DNA of 64,000 bases. Origin: Paeniglutamicibacter psychrophenolicus. Its GTDB lineage: Bacteria; Actinomycetota; Actinomycetes; Actinomycetales; Micrococcaceae. The notes beneath the pieces are model-generated. The model had not been told where the DNA came from, did no database searches, and worked only from the letters and a program-made list of their open reading frames with translations. Positions 35,221 through 43,915 of the stretch are shown piece after piece. Position 1 is the stretch's first letter. Every line of letters begins with the position of its first letter. The DNA is taken from contig NZ_JAGIOE010000001.1 in the NCBI RefSeq assembly GCF_017876575.1, positions 62,001 through 126,000 of the forward strand. Reading direction: 5' to 3'. Both the position numbers and the translations under genes were made by a program.

Positions 35221-36630
35221 ATGGAAATCACCCACCCGCTTCCGGCATCCGCGTTACGGTCGCTGTCGGCGTCACTGCACGGAATGCTCTTCACCGCCGC
35301 CGATCCCGAATACGCAGAGAGCCGCACCGTTTGGAACGCCATGATCGACAGGCACCCCCTGTTGGTGGTTCGCGCCGCCGACGTTGCCGACGTGTCTCTC
35401 GCGCTGGCCTTCGCCCGGGAGCATGGATTGCCGTTGGCGGTTCGATCCGGCGGGCACAACGTGGCGGGGTTCGGCACCGTCGAGCACGGCTTGGTGCTGG
35501 ACATGCGCGCCCTGAACACCGTGCACGTGGATGCCGCGGAGCAACGGGTGAGGGTCGGCGGAGGCGCGCTCCTGGGTGAACTCGACCGCGCGACCAGCAC
35601 CCACGGGCTGGCGGTCCCCGTCGGCGTCGTCTCGAAAACCGGCGTGGCCGGACTGTGTCTCGGCGGTGGCTTCGGCTGGCTCACCCGGCCCCTCGGACTG
35701 ACCGTTGACAGCCTCTTGGCGGCGGACCTTGTCACCCCGGAGGGCGAGGTGATCCACACCGACGCCACCACCAACCCCGACCTGCTCTGGGGTCTCACCG
35801 GCGGGGGCGGAAACTTCGGGGTCGTCACCGAGTTCACGTTCAAGGCCCACCCGCTGCCGGAAACCCTCTACGCCGGGAACCTGATCTACCGCCCCGAACA
35901 GTGGAAGCATGCCCTGCACGCCGTGCGTGACTGGTCCTCCAGGCTCCCGGACCAGATGACGGTCATCGTCACGGCCATGGTGCCGCCGCCCGAGTGGGAG
36001 CTGGGCACCAGCAGCGTGCTCATCGTCGGATTCCTCTGGGCGGATCCGGACCATGCGACCGGCGCCGCTTGCGTGGAGGAATTCCTCGCAAATGCGCCCA
36101 CCGACGAACAGGACATCTCCCCCGTTTCATGGCCCGACTGGCAGTCCGTGGTGGACGAGATGTTCCCCAAGGGCGTGCGCGCCTACTGGAAGAACACTGC
36201 ACTGGACGACCTCTCGGACGAGGCCATCAATGTGTTCACTGCCCGAGCGCGGCAACTCGACTGGCCGGGCATGGGCTTCGACATCCACGTCATGGGCGGT
36301 GCCATGGGACGAATCCGCCCGGAAGCAACGGCATTCGAAGACCGAAGCTCCCCGTTCTGGCTGAACATCTACGGCTTCTGGAACGGCAAGGAACTCGACG
36401 ACCACCACATTGCCTTCATCCGCGGCTTCCACCATGAGATGCAACCCTTCACTCACGGCGGGGAGTACGTGAATTTCTCAAGCAGCGATGAACACGTGCC
36501 CGGTGGCTTCGATCTACTCGGCCTCTACGGGGCCGAAAAGCTCGCCAAACTCACGACGCTCAAACGCCGCTACGACCCTCACAACAGGCTTCGCCTGAAC
36601 CACAACATCGTCCTGCCGAGCACCGGATAG
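35221..36630 (+). CDS. FAD-linked oxidase (berberine-bridge-enzyme-like, PCMH type)
   Basis: The 469-aa protein has a PCMH FAD-binding domain with [15 protein letters not shown] (His that usually carries 8-alpha-histidyl FAD), [42 protein letters not shown], and [19 protein letters not shown]. The C-terminus ends in the BBE signature [15 protein letters not shown]. There is no signal peptide, so it is probably cytosolic. Members oxidise sugars, alcohols or alkaloid-like compounds with O2; the substrate here is unknown. ATG 35221 is chosen because homology starts there. It is monocistronic, divergent from upp. Confidence 0.9.
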   Translation: MEITHPLPASALRSLSASLHGMLFTAADPEYAESRTVWNAMIDRHPLLVVRAADVADVSLALAFAREHGLPLAVRSGGHNVAGFGTVEHGLVLDMRALNTVHVDAAEQRVRVGGGALLGELDRATSTHGLAVPVGVVSKTGVAGLCLGGGFGWLTRPLGLTVDSLLAADLVTPEGEVIHTDATTNPDLLWGLTGGGGNFGVVTEFTFKAHPLPETLYAGNLIYRPEQWKHALHAVRDWSSRLPDQMTVIVTAMVPPPEWELGTSSVLIVGFLWADPDHATGAACVEEFLANAPTDEQDISPVSWPDWQSVVDEMFPKGVRAYWKNTALDDLSDEAINVFTARARQLDWPGMGFDIHVMGGAMGRIRPEATAFEDRSSPFWLNIYGFWNGKELDDHHIAFIRGFHHEMQPFTHGGEYVNFSSSDEHVPGGFDLLGLYGAEKLAKLTTLKRRYDPHNRLRLNHNIVLPSTG

Positions 36631-36697
36631 CCGCACCCGCCGGCAGCTGGTTGCCGCATTCCGGTGCAGACGGCATCGAGGGCGCCTACACCGGAAC

Positions 36698-36703
36698 TAG
36701 ACT
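36698..36703 (+). promoter_or_regulatory. -10 box TAGACT 7 nt before tadA, leaderless start
   Basis: TAGACT fits the actinobacterial TANNNT -10 element, and only 7 nt separate it from the GTG, leaving no room for a Shine-Dalgarno. This suggests a leaderless tadA mRNA. The -35 is not obvious. Confidence 0.45.
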
Positions 36704-36710
36704 TGGCCGG

Positions 36711-37199
36711 GTGATTCCCGAACAACCCAGCCACCGCGACCTCATGGACCTGGCCCTCGCCGAGGCCAAGGCGGCCTTGGCCACCGGCGACGTTCCCATC
36801 GGCGCGGTCGTCATCGGCCCCGATTCAAAGGTGCTGTCCACCGGCCGCAACGAGCGCGAGGCGCACGGGGACCCCACGGCCCATGCGGAGCTCGTGGCCA
36901 TCCGCGCCGCGGCCCAGGCCCTGCGTGATGCCGGGCGCGGGGACGGGTGGAGGCTGGAGGACTGCACCCTGGTGGTCACCCTCGAGCCCTGCGCCATGTG
37001 CGCCGGGGCCATCGTGCTCGCGCGCATCCCGAAAGTCGTCTTCGGCGCCTGGGACGAGAAGGCCGGTGCCGTCGGTTCGGTGTTCGACATCCTTCGCGAA
37101 CCGCGGCTGAACCACTGGGTCGAGGTCTACCCAGGGGTCCGCGAGGAAGAATGCGCCGCGCTGCTCAGCGATTTCTTCCGCGCCCGGCGCCGCGACTGA
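36711..37199 (+). CDS. tadA: tRNA-specific adenosine deaminase
   Basis: The 162-aa zinc deaminase has ligand and catalytic motifs GDPTAHAELVAIR (HAE) and LEPCAMCAGAIV (PCxxC), plus the C-terminal tRNA-contacting LLSDFFRARR. It converts A34 to inosine in tRNA-Arg(ACG), both copies of which are in this window. GTG 36711 seems to be a leaderless start; ATG 36744 inside is possible but would truncate the first helix. It converges with the HTH_42 gene. Confidence 0.93.
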   Translation: MIPEQPSHRDLMDLALAEAKAALATGDVPIGAVVIGPDSKVLSTGRNEREAHGDPTAHAELVAIRAAAQALRDAGRGDGWRLEDCTLVVTLEPCAMCAGAIVLARIPKVVFGAWDEKAGAVGSVFDILREPRLNHWVEVYPGVREEECAALLSDFFRARRRD

Positions 37200-37214
37200 T
37201 CCGCACCCGCCGCC

Positions 37215-38453
37215 CTACCCGGCGCGCAGCGCGTCGAGCCTGGCAATGTTCTTGGCCCTCGACTTCGGCGAATCCAGGGAAAACGACCTGAAATCGCCGA
37301 GGTCCCCGGTGATCCACTCCCCAGTGAGCGCGATGCGTGCAAGCACGGCGGCGCTCGCCGGCTCGAACGTCCACCAGGCGACCCGGGCGTTTTCCGGGTC
37401 GTACTGCCACAGCCCGATGATGCGCCCGCGATCCAGGATCGGATGGTCCGAGAGGTCGGCGGCCAGCGCCGAGCCGCTCATCCCCTCCACGGCCTTGGCC
37501 CCGGCTTCATCGAACAGGTCGGCCGAGTTCCGGCGCAACAGCACCAACGAGTCGGAGCCCGAGAGCAGCTGGATGTCTTCACCCGCGGGAGCCTCGAATC
37601 CGGCCAGCTCGTTCACGTCATGCGGCAGCATCCACAGCACCTCGCCCGCAGCGGTGGGAACCTGAACGGCCCCGGCTGCCGCCAACGCCTTCTTGGACTG
37701 GGCCACGGTGAATGCCGTGAACCAGCGGACCTGACCCAGAGTGGCGCCTCCGGTCCAGCCAAGGAACCGCTCGAGCATGCGCGCCCTGACTGCTTCGTCG
37801 TCTTCCCCGCTGCCATCCAGCTCCCAGGCCACATAGGAGTAGCGCTGCTGGTCCAGCCGGCCGTTCACCGGCACCCGGCGGATCCGTCCGTCCGCCTGCA
37901 GCAGCCCGAGCGCGGCCGGCAATGTGGTGGAGGCACCCTTCTTCTTGCCTTCCTCGCCCATGTTGCGGACCCTGTCCCCCAGGACCTTCTTGAGGCCCTG
38001 CGGGTCCAGTGCTTCCTCTGCGGTTCCCCGGGCGTCGCGCAGGACCTGCAGGATGTCTTGCGCCAATGCCTCGATTTCCGCCCGCTTCACGCCCAGGCGT
38101 TCGAGCACCTTCACGGAGGCCTCGGCCGAGGCGTGGCCCAGTTGCAGCCCCCAGGCGTAGTCCGCGGCCGGCAACACGTAGGTGCAGCCCCGGGCAGTCG
38201 GCAGCTCATGGATTTCCCGGGAGGCGGCGGCCGCGTCGACATCGGCCCGGGGCATGCCGGTCCGGGAGAAAAGCGTCAGGTAGATGTTGGCCCCGCCGAT
38301 CGACCGAGCCCAGCCCACCCGGTCCAGGATCTCTGCCGCTCCCTTGGATGCCAGCGAACCGTCAAGGCCCTGGCGGTGCCAGGACCAGGCACGAAGCAAC
38401 TGCGGGTCCAGGTTCTCCGGCGGGATCTGCGTCATTTCATTCAGCGTCGTCAT
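37215..38453 (-). CDS. Winged-helix DNA-binding domain protein (HTH_42 / AlkZ-like)
   Basis: A 412-aa protein of the HTH_42 family. Recognisable blocks are LRAWSWHRQGLDGS near the N-terminus, ARGCTYVLPAADYAWGLQLG, GRLDQQRYSYVAWELDGSG, FLGWTGGATLGQVRWFTAFT, and LSDHPILDRGRIIGLWQYDPENARVAWWTFEP. Relatives include AlkZ/YcaQ, glycosylases that unhook interstrand crosslinks, but many actinobacterial members are uncharacterised and the catalytic QxQ-type motif is not evident here. DNA binding is likely and enzymatic activity unproven. It is monocistronic. Confidence 0.8.
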   Translation of the reverse strand: MTTLNEMTQIPPENLDPQLLRAWSWHRQGLDGSLASKGAAEILDRVGWARSIGGANIYLTLFSRTGMPRADVDAAAASREIHELPTARGCTYVLPAADYAWGLQLGHASAEASVKVLERLGVKRAEIEALAQDILQVLRDARGTAEEALDPQGLKKVLGDRVRNMGEEGKKKGASTTLPAALGLLQADGRIRRVPVNGRLDQQRYSYVAWELDGSGEDDEAVRARMLERFLGWTGGATLGQVRWFTAFTVAQSKKALAAAGAVQVPTAAGEVLWMLPHDVNELAGFEAPAGEDIQLLSGSDSLVLLRRNSADLFDEAGAKAVEGMSGSALAADLSDHPILDRGRIIGLWQYDPENARVAWWTFEPASAAVLARIALTGEWITGDLGDFRSFSLDSPKSRAKNIARLDALRAG

Positions 38454-38523
38454 GGGTACATTGTGCCTTCATGGATCCCACGTTTTTGCTGTGGACCATT
38501 CTTCCGATAGAGTATTCAGGTCT

Positions 38524-38614
38524 GGAGACGTGTCCGAGCGGCCGAAGGTGCAACACTCGAAATGTTGTGTACGGTAACCCCGTACCGAGGGTTCAAATCC
38601 CTCCGTCTCCGCCA
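38524..38614 (+). tRNA. tRNA-Ser(CGA)
   Basis: A class II tRNA of 91 nt: acceptor GGAGACG / CGTCTCC, anticodon stem CAACA-loop-TGTTG with CGA in the loop, a long variable arm (GTACGGTAACCCCGTAC), and T-arm GGTTCAAATCC. Discriminator G and encoded CCA fit serine identity. It decodes UCG. Confidence 0.98.
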
Positions 38615-38619
38615 GATTG

Positions 38620-38660
38620 AAGGCCTCAGATCCCTTATGAACAAAGGGATCTGAGGCCTT
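38620..38660 (+). terminator. Terminator of tRNA-Ser
   Basis: A perfect 17-bp stem (38620-38636 / 38644-38660) with a 7-nt loop runs into a T-tract (38659-38663). Confidence 0.92.
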
Positions 38661-38875
38661 TTTCATGCCCGGGAACCAGCTGCCGGGGCCCCGCTTCGGG
38701 CTCGCGCCCCTGAGGCGCGCCGTCATGCAAGCCCTTGCACTTCCCCTGCAGCCGCGGTCGGCATTGCCGCAGACGCGAACCGCGAAAGATTCCCCCTTGC
38801 GCCCGTGCATTGCGCAGGGCACGCCTTTCCGGCATCCAGGAAAGTCGCACGGGCACGCCTGCTTGCAAGGCGGCG

Positions 38876-39610
38876 TCAGGAATGCGGCCGCATCAGCGGT
38901 GGATTGAGCACCGCCCGGACCGGTTCGCCAGCCGCGGAACGGGCTTCCGCCGCGAGCCGGAAGAGCGCTGCGGGGCGGCCCGCGTCGCCCGTGGTCATCC
39001 GCCCCGTGTCCTCAAGGAAACCGGGGTTTCCCGTGGCCTTGCGGTGGAAGTTCCGGGGATCCAGGCGGGTGCCCCATACCGCTTCATACACGGCCCGCAG
39101 CTGCGCGATGGTGAACTCCTCCCCGCAAAAAGCCGCCCCCAGCGGCGAGTACTCGAGTTTTGACCTTGCCCGCTCCACTGCGTCGACCAGGATGCGGGCA
39201 TGGTCGAACGCCAGATGCCTTTCCCCCGCCAGGACATCGCCGACCGGGCACCAGGCAGCCTGCTCGGCGTCGCTCCCGGCAGACAAGACGGGAAAGTCGG
39301 GCGCAAGCAGCAGGTGGGCCACGGTGAGCACATCCCCTCGCGGGTCGCGCCCCTGCGGCCCATAGCTCTGCAGCTGCTCCAGGTGCCCCGGCACCTGCTC
39401 GACCCCGGTTTCCTCCGCCAGTTCGCGGATCGCGGCCTCCCCCAGGCCCTCTCCGGCCAGCACGAATCCTCCCGGCAGCGCGAGCCGGCCGCGGAACGGC
39501 TCGATGAGGCGCGTGATGAGCAGGACGTTCAGGACATCGTCGCGGACGGTGAGGGCGACGATGTCCACCGTCACCGGGAAGCGCTGGAGCGCGGAAGGGA
39601 AATCGGCCAT
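38876..39610 (-). CDS. NrtR-like Nudix regulator (Nudix domain plus winged helix)
   Basis: This 244-aa protein has an N-terminal Nudix domain with an intact box, G-x5-E-x7-REL-x-EE-x-GV (GGFVLAGEGLGEAAIRELAEETGV), and a C-terminal winged-helix half (EYSPLGAAFCGEEFTIAQLRAVYEAVWGTRLDPRNFHRKATGNPGFLEDTGR). This two-domain layout defines NrtR, the ADP-ribose-responsive repressor of NAD metabolism genes; the C-terminal FHRKxxxxPGFLEDTG block is typical. Because the Nudix box is complete it may also hydrolyse ADP-ribose. It is divergent from an SPFH/NAD-kinase-like operon with two matching operators in between. ATG 39610 is used; an upstream in-frame start lies inside operator 1. Confidence 0.85.
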   Translation of the reverse strand: MADFPSALQRFPVTVDIVALTVRDDVLNVLLITRLIEPFRGRLALPGGFVLAGEGLGEAAIRELAEETGVEQVPGHLEQLQSYGPQGRDPRGDVLTVAHLLLAPDFPVLSAGSDAEQAAWCPVGDVLAGERHLAFDHARILVDAVERARSKLEYSPLGAAFCGEEFTIAQLRAVYEAVWGTRLDPRNFHRKATGNPGFLEDTGRMTTGDAGRPAALFRLAAEARSAAGEPVRAVLNPPLMRPHS

Positions 39611-39627
39611 GCACCCATCATAAATAC

Positions 39628-39648
39628 TTATCGTCACCTTGACAATAA
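39628..39648. promoter_or_regulatory. NrtR-type operator 1
   Basis: TTATCGTC-N5-GACAATAA, 21 bp with one mismatch in the arms. It overlaps the -35 box of the plus-strand promoter and lies 18 bp before the Nudix start, so a bound repressor could control both directions. Confidence 0.75.
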
Positions 39649-39668
39649 ACACGAAAGCTCCCTATGCT
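39639..39668 (+). promoter_or_regulatory. Near-consensus sigma-A promoter of the SPFH operon
   Basis: TTGACA (39639-39644), an 18-nt spacer and TATGCT (39663-39668). The -35 lies within operator 1 and the -10 is 4 bp upstream of operator 2, so the promoter is bracketed by the twin sites. Confidence 0.75.
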
Positions 39669-39672
39669 TTTC

Positions 39673-39693
39673 TTATCGTCAATCAGACGATAA
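39673..39693. promoter_or_regulatory. NrtR-type operator 2
   Basis: TTATCGTC-N5-GACGATAA, 21 bp with perfect arms (9-bp arms at 39672-39694). It has the same arm length and spacing as operator 1, giving the consensus TTATCGTC-N5-GACRATAA, and lies over the expected transcription start. Confidence 0.82.
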
Positions 39694-39721
39694 GTTGCAA
39701 AGGTTGAGGAGCGACCCCATC

Positions 39722-40741
39722 ATGGCCACCATCAAGAACTACCCCTGGATCAGCCACTTCCTGGGCAGCCCCACCGGTTACGTCGTCCACCTGCAAAAGG
39801 GTGCCATCAGGCACCGGGGTGTGGGCCAGGCATTCTGGTTCCGGCCGGCGGCATCCGTGCTGAGCGAGGTCCCCGTCGACGACCAGGAACTGCCCACGCT
39901 CTTCCACGCCATCACCCGCGACCACCAGGACGTCAGCGTCCAGGCCAACGTCACCTACCGCTTCGTGGACCCGGTTTCCGTGGCCAGCCGGCTCGACTTC
40001 GGCCTCCAGCAGGCAGGCCCGGCAACGTCCGGCGGCAAGGAGCAGGTGGCCACCATCATCGGCCAGCTCTGCCAGAGCCACGCGATCGACCACATCGCCA
40101 CCACCACGCTCGCCCAGTCGCTGGAACGCGGGGTCAGCGAGCTGCGCCAGATCCTCACCGAGGCCCTCGGCACGGACGCCCGGCTGGCGTCCACCGGCAT
40201 CGAGATCCTCGGCGTGCAGGTCCTCGCCGTCCGTCCGGAGTCAGAGGTCGAACGGGCCCTGCAGACACCGGTCCGCGAACACCTGCAGGCCGAGGCCGAC
40301 CGGGCCGTTTACGAACGCCGGGCGGTCGCGGTCGAACGCGAGCGGACGATCTCGGAGAACGAGATGGCCAGCAAGATCGAGCTGGCCTCCCGGCGCGAAA
40401 GCCTCGTGGCCCAGGAGGGGGCCAACGCCAGGCGCGAGGCCGAGGAGCAGGCCGCTGCCGGCCTCATCCAAGCCAATGCGGAAGCCGAACGCCGGGGCAT
40501 CGGCGCCACCGCCGAGGCCAACCACGTCCGTCTGGTGGGCGAGGCGGAAGCGGCACGGGAAGCCGCCGCCATGGAGGTCTACCGGGGCATGGACCAGTCC
40601 ACCTTGCTGGCAGTGGCCTTCCGCGAGGCCGCCGGATCGCTGCCGAACATCGGGAACCTGACGGTCACCCCGGACCTGCTCAGCGGGGCCCTGGCCGGGT
40701 TGTTCCGGGAACCGGGCGCCTCGGCCGCAGACGGAAAGTAG
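39722..40741 (+). CDS. SPFH/Band-7 domain protein in NrtR-linked cassette
   Basis: The 339-aa protein has an N-terminal SPFH/Band-7 domain (residues ~10-190, including RHRGVGQAFWFRPAASVLSEVPVDDQE and VTYRFVDPVSVASRLDFGL). A long Ala/Glu/Arg coiled coil (~200-295, EAERRGIGATAEANHVRLVGEAEAAREAAA) follows, then a short C-tail. No TM or signal segment precedes the SPFH domain, so membrane association, if any, is peripheral. GAGGAG lies about 10 nt upstream of ATG 39722. It is the first gene of an operon with an NAD-kinase-like protein, driven by the promoter between the twin operators. SPFH proteins form oligomeric scaffolds; the role here is unknown. Confidence 0.85.
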   Translation: MATIKNYPWISHFLGSPTGYVVHLQKGAIRHRGVGQAFWFRPAASVLSEVPVDDQELPTLFHAITRDHQDVSVQANVTYRFVDPVSVASRLDFGLQQAGPATSGGKEQVATIIGQLCQSHAIDHIATTTLAQSLERGVSELRQILTEALGTDARLASTGIEILGVQVLAVRPESEVERALQTPVREHLQAEADRAVYERRAVAVERERTISENEMASKIELASRRESLVAQEGANARREAEEQAAAGLIQANAEAERRGIGATAEANHVRLVGEAEAAREAAAMEVYRGMDQSTLLAVAFREAAGSLPNIGNLTVTPDLLSGALAGLFREPGASAADGK

Positions 40742-40749
40742 GCCCGGCC

Positions 40750-41649
40750 ATGGCAACACCTCGCCTCGTCATCGTCCATCGGCGCACCGAACTGGCCCAA
40801 TTGCTGGACCGGCACGCCACCGTGGGCCAGGCTGAGTTCTTTCTCCGCACCCGCGGCCGAACCATGGCCGCCGTCCAGGAACGCCACGAGCTGCTCGGCG
40901 CGGCCCTGGCAACGGTCCGCGCCGCGGTCCAGCCCGACTGGCGCCTCGCTGAGGTGGAACGGGAGGACCTGAACAGGTTCATGTTCGCGGCCGAGGACAT
41001 CATCGCCGTGGTGGGCCAGGACGGGCTCGTGGCCAATGCGGCCAAGTACCTCGCCGGCCAGCCTGTCATCGGGATCGACCCGGAACCGGGAATGAATCCG
41101 GGCGTACTGGTCCGGCACACCGCCGCGGATGCCGCACGGTTGCTGCGGGGCCTCGCCCCGGGCAACGGAGGCCCGCTGCCGTTGCCCTGCCGGGAACTGT
41201 CCATGGTGAGGGCCAGGCTCGACGACGGACAGGAACTGTCGGGACTCAACGAGATTTTCATCGGGCACCGGGCCCACCAGTCGGCCCGCTACCGGCTCAC
41301 GACATCCAACGGCCGAACCGAGCATCAGTCGTCGTCCGGTCTCATCGTTTCCACCGGGACGGGCGCCACCGGATGGTGCGCCTCCATCGCGCAGGACCGC
41401 GGCGGTCGCACCCTGCCGGCCCCCACGGACCGGCGCCTGGCCTGGTTTGTCCGCGAAGCCTGGCCCTCCCCAGTCACCGGCACGTCCCTGACCGAAGGCG
41501 TGCTGGAGGCGGACGAACCGCTTCGCCTCACCGTGGCGTCGGACCAACTGGTGGTGTTTGGCGACGGTATGGAGCAGGACCGACTGACCGCCTCGTGGGG
41601 GCAGGAAATCAGCGTCGAACTGGGCCGCCGGCCACTGCGGCTGGCGTAG
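40750..41649 (+). CDS. NAD-kinase-like protein
   Basis: The 299-aa protein resembles NAD kinase. DIIAVVGQDGLVANAAKYL stands at the GGDGT position (the second Gly is Gln), SGLNEIFIGHRAHQSARYRL at the NE motif, and SSSGLIVSTGTGATGWCASIA at the glycine-rich TPTGSTAY motif. The Asp of GQDG and the NE pair are retained, so NAD(P) binding is likely, but the substitution and changed TPTGS motif make kinase activity uncertain. It starts 8 bp after the SPFH gene. Control by an NrtR-like Nudix protein fits a role in NAD(P) metabolism. Confidence 0.75.
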   Translation: MATPRLVIVHRRTELAQLLDRHATVGQAEFFLRTRGRTMAAVQERHELLGAALATVRAAVQPDWRLAEVEREDLNRFMFAAEDIIAVVGQDGLVANAAKYLAGQPVIGIDPEPGMNPGVLVRHTAADAARLLRGLAPGNGGPLPLPCRELSMVRARLDDGQELSGLNEIFIGHRAHQSARYRLTTSNGRTEHQSSSGLIVSTGTGATGWCASIAQDRGGRTLPAPTDRRLAWFVREAWPSPVTGTSLTEGVLEADEPLRLTVASDQLVVFGDGMEQDRLTASWGQEISVELGRRPLRLA

Positions 41650-41786
41650 CGCCGTCGCCGGAGGCAACGGAAACGTCGACAACTCCAGCCCCGGGGACAG
41701 CAAATGCCTCCACGGCGCGGAACTCTTGCTGGGCCTCCGGGCGGCCGCGCGCGGCTGGGGCGTTTACGACCGGCGTTCGTTCCGGT

Positions 41787-42560
41787 TCAGGCCTTTCGGC
41801 CCCCGGCCAACCACGTCTCAAAGGTCGTGGAATCCCGGGGGACCGCCGCCGACGGCAACAGCCCGCCGTTCATCACCTTCACTCCCGGAACCGGGACGCC
41901 AATGACCGTGGCGTGCGGCCCGCCGTTGCGGGAGGCCGCGTTGTTCCGGGAGACCAGGCGCGCCAGGCTCGCCATATTCCGCGGTTCGGGCCCGGCCAGC
42001 TCGAGGCCGGCCGGTGCGTTCTTTCCCGCTTCGACCGCGGAGAGCACCAGCCTGGCCACGGCGTCGGCAGCCACCGGTTGGCTGTCCATGTGGGGCACCA
42101 CCGCAACCGGGCCGATCGTGAGTTGTTCGATCATGGTTTCGGCCTGCTCGAACCATTGGGTGGAGCGCACGATCGTCGTGGGAACCTTCGCGTTTTGGTA
42201 ACGCGCCTCCTGTGCCGCCTTGCCGCGGTAGTAGCCCATGTGCTTGTTGACCTCGGGCTTGCGGGCATTGATGATCGAGACACACACCAAGTGCTTGACT
42301 TGTTCCTGCTCGGCGGTGCGGATGATGTTCCTGGCCGTGGTTTCATAGAAATCAGTGGCGGTTTCGGCATTGGTGGTGATCACGTTCAGGCAGTCCACGA
42401 CCGCGTCGGCGCCGCGCATCGCCGCCGCCAGGCCAAACCCCGTGTAGGCGTCGACCCCGGTTCTCCGGCCGGCCGACACCGCCTCGTGGCCGGCTTCCTG
42501 CAGCAGGTGCACGACCCGCTTGCCCATGTTTCCGTTGCCGCCGAGAACGATCACCTTCAT
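41787..42560 (-). CDS. NmrA-like NAD(P)-binding reductase/sensor
   Basis: The 257-aa atypical short-chain dehydrogenase has the N-terminal nucleotide motif VIVLGGNGNMGKRVVHLL (GxxGxxG), AVVDCLNVITTN, and VCVSIINARKPEVNKHMGYYRGKAAQE, which keeps a YYRGK element. Family members are NAD(P)H-dependent quinone/ether reductases or redox sensors without catalysis. It is monocistronic, converging with the NAD-kinase-like operon across a 137-bp gap in which I see no gene. Confidence 0.85.
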   Translation of the reverse strand: MKVIVLGGNGNMGKRVVHLLQEAGHEAVSAGRRTGVDAYTGFGLAAAMRGADAVVDCLNVITTNAETATDFYETTARNIIRTAEQEQVKHLVCVSIINARKPEVNKHMGYYRGKAAQEARYQNAKVPTTIVRSTQWFEQAETMIEQLTIGPVAVVPHMDSQPVAADAVARLVLSAVEAGKNAPAGLELAGPEPRNMASLARLVSRNNAASRNGGPHATVIGVPVPGVKVMNGGLLPSAAVPRDSTTFETWLAGGRKA

Positions 42561-42651
42561 GCAATTCAGCGTACGCCTGATACACCGGTTGGTTCGAGGG
42601 AATCGGCAGGCATTGGCCTCCGCAGCCCGGGTTGATACTTGCGGGAAGCGC

Positions 42652-43356
42652 CTAAACGTTCAGCCACCTGTGCCGGCGCCGGTTCTTGAGAACCACGAAG
42701 TGGTGCAGCGCGATCACCACCGTGGCCCAGCAGCCGCCAATGAGCAGCCCTCCGGCCACGTCGCTGAGCCAGTGGTGGCCCAGGTAGATCCGGCTCCAGC
42801 CCACGCCGAGGGCAAAGCACCCCAGCGCACACAGCGCCAGGATGCGGGCAAGCCGCGTCCGCAGGACCAGGAACGCCAGGTAGCCAACGACGGACAGGAT
42901 CGCGACGGCATTGAGCGTGTGCCCGCTGGGGAAGGAGAATGAGGCCGGAACCGGCGGCAAGGCTTCCGCCAGCGGCGGCCGGGCCCGGCCCAGGGTGCTC
43001 TTCAACACGATCGTCAGCGCCACCGAGCCGGCTGCCGTCGCCGCGACCAGCGCACCGGGCCACGCGCTTCTGGTGCGCCAGGAGAACAGGGCGATGAGGC
43101 ACAGCGAAATGATGCTCATGCCCAGGGTGTCCCCCGCGATGGTGAAGCACCAGGCGACCGCCGTGGCGGCCGGGCTCCGGTGGCCCACCATCCATTCGAG
43201 CACCGGGATGTCCCAGGCATCGGGGACTCCCCCAACCCGGACCGAAACCCAGAGGCGGCGTGCCACCGCAAAAAGACCCAACACGAGGGCAAGGACAAAG
43301 ACCATGATCGAACCGGCGCGTTGCCCGCTCTTGCCGGGACGGCGCGGTGAATTCAT
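42652..43356 (-). CDS. PAP2-family membrane phosphatase
   Basis: The 234-aa protein has about six TM helices and all three PAP2 motifs: KSTLGRARPP (KxxxxxxRP), SFSFPSGHT (PSGH) and SRIYLGHHWLSDV (SRxxxxxHxxxD). It dephosphorylates a lipid phosphate or pyrophosphate (phosphatidate or undecaprenyl-pyrophosphate type) on the outer membrane face. ATG 43356 matches the family N-terminus; the upstream in-frame extension reads through the rlmH promoter region. Divergent from rlmH. Confidence 0.92.
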   Translation of the reverse strand: MNSPRRPGKSGQRAGSIMVFVLALVLGLFAVARRLWVSVRVGGVPDAWDIPVLEWMVGHRSPAATAVAWCFTIAGDTLGMSIISLCLIALFSWRTRSAWPGALVAATAAGSVALTIVLKSTLGRARPPLAEALPPVPASFSFPSGHTLNAVAILSVVGYLAFLVLRTRLARILALCALGCFALGVGWSRIYLGHHWLSDVAGGLLIGGCWATVVIALHHFVVLKNRRRHRWLNV

Positions 43357-43456
43357 GTAAGCCAGCCTAGCGTTCACACCTTGGCTTGGTTCGAGGGGGG
43401 GCACCCGGCCTTCGCGCATGCCCGAGGGGCGGGCAGCCATGCGGGAAGATGGAAGC

Positions 43457-43915
43457 ATGACAATCCGCGTGCTGGCCATCGGCAAGAAACACGAATCCTG
43501 GGTGACCGAGGGCATCGAACGCTACGAAAAGCGCATGAAAAAGCCCTTCGACATCAAATGGCAGCTGCTCCCCCACTCCTCGCGCGAGGGGGATGCGGCC
43601 CGCACCGAGGAATCCGAACGGATCCTGGCCAAGGTCGAGGCGAGGGACTTCCTGGTGCTGCTGGACGAGCGCGGCAAGAACATCGATTCCCCCGCGCTGG
43701 CCACGACCCTGCAGCGGCCCTTCGACACCTCGCGGAACATCACCGTGGTGATCGGCGGCGCCTACGGCGTTGACGCGTCGGTGCACGAACGGGCGGATTT
43801 CACCTGGAGCCTGTCCAAGCTGGTCTTCCCGCACCAATTGGTGCGGCTGATCCTCACCGAGCAGCTCTACCGCGCCCAGGAAATCTCCGGAGGCGGGAAG
43901 TACCACCATGTCTGA
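43457..43915 (+). CDS. rlmH: 23S rRNA (pseudouridine1915-N3)-methyltransferase
   Basis: The 152-aa SPOUT methyltransferase has N-terminus MTIRVLAIGKKHESWV, SAM-binding knot motifs FLVLLDERGKN and VVIGGAYGVDASV, and the C-terminal hallmark LYRAQEISGGGKYHH. It methylates pseudouridine 1915 in helix 69 of 23S rRNA. ATG 43457 is the canonical start. It overlaps the next gene by 8 bp. Confidence 0.97.
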   Translation: MTIRVLAIGKKHESWVTEGIERYEKRMKKPFDIKWQLLPHSSREGDAARTEESERILAKVEARDFLVLLDERGKNIDSPALATTLQRPFDTSRNITVVIGGAYGVDASVHERADFTWSLSKLVFPHQLVRLILTEQLYRAQEISGGGKYHHV

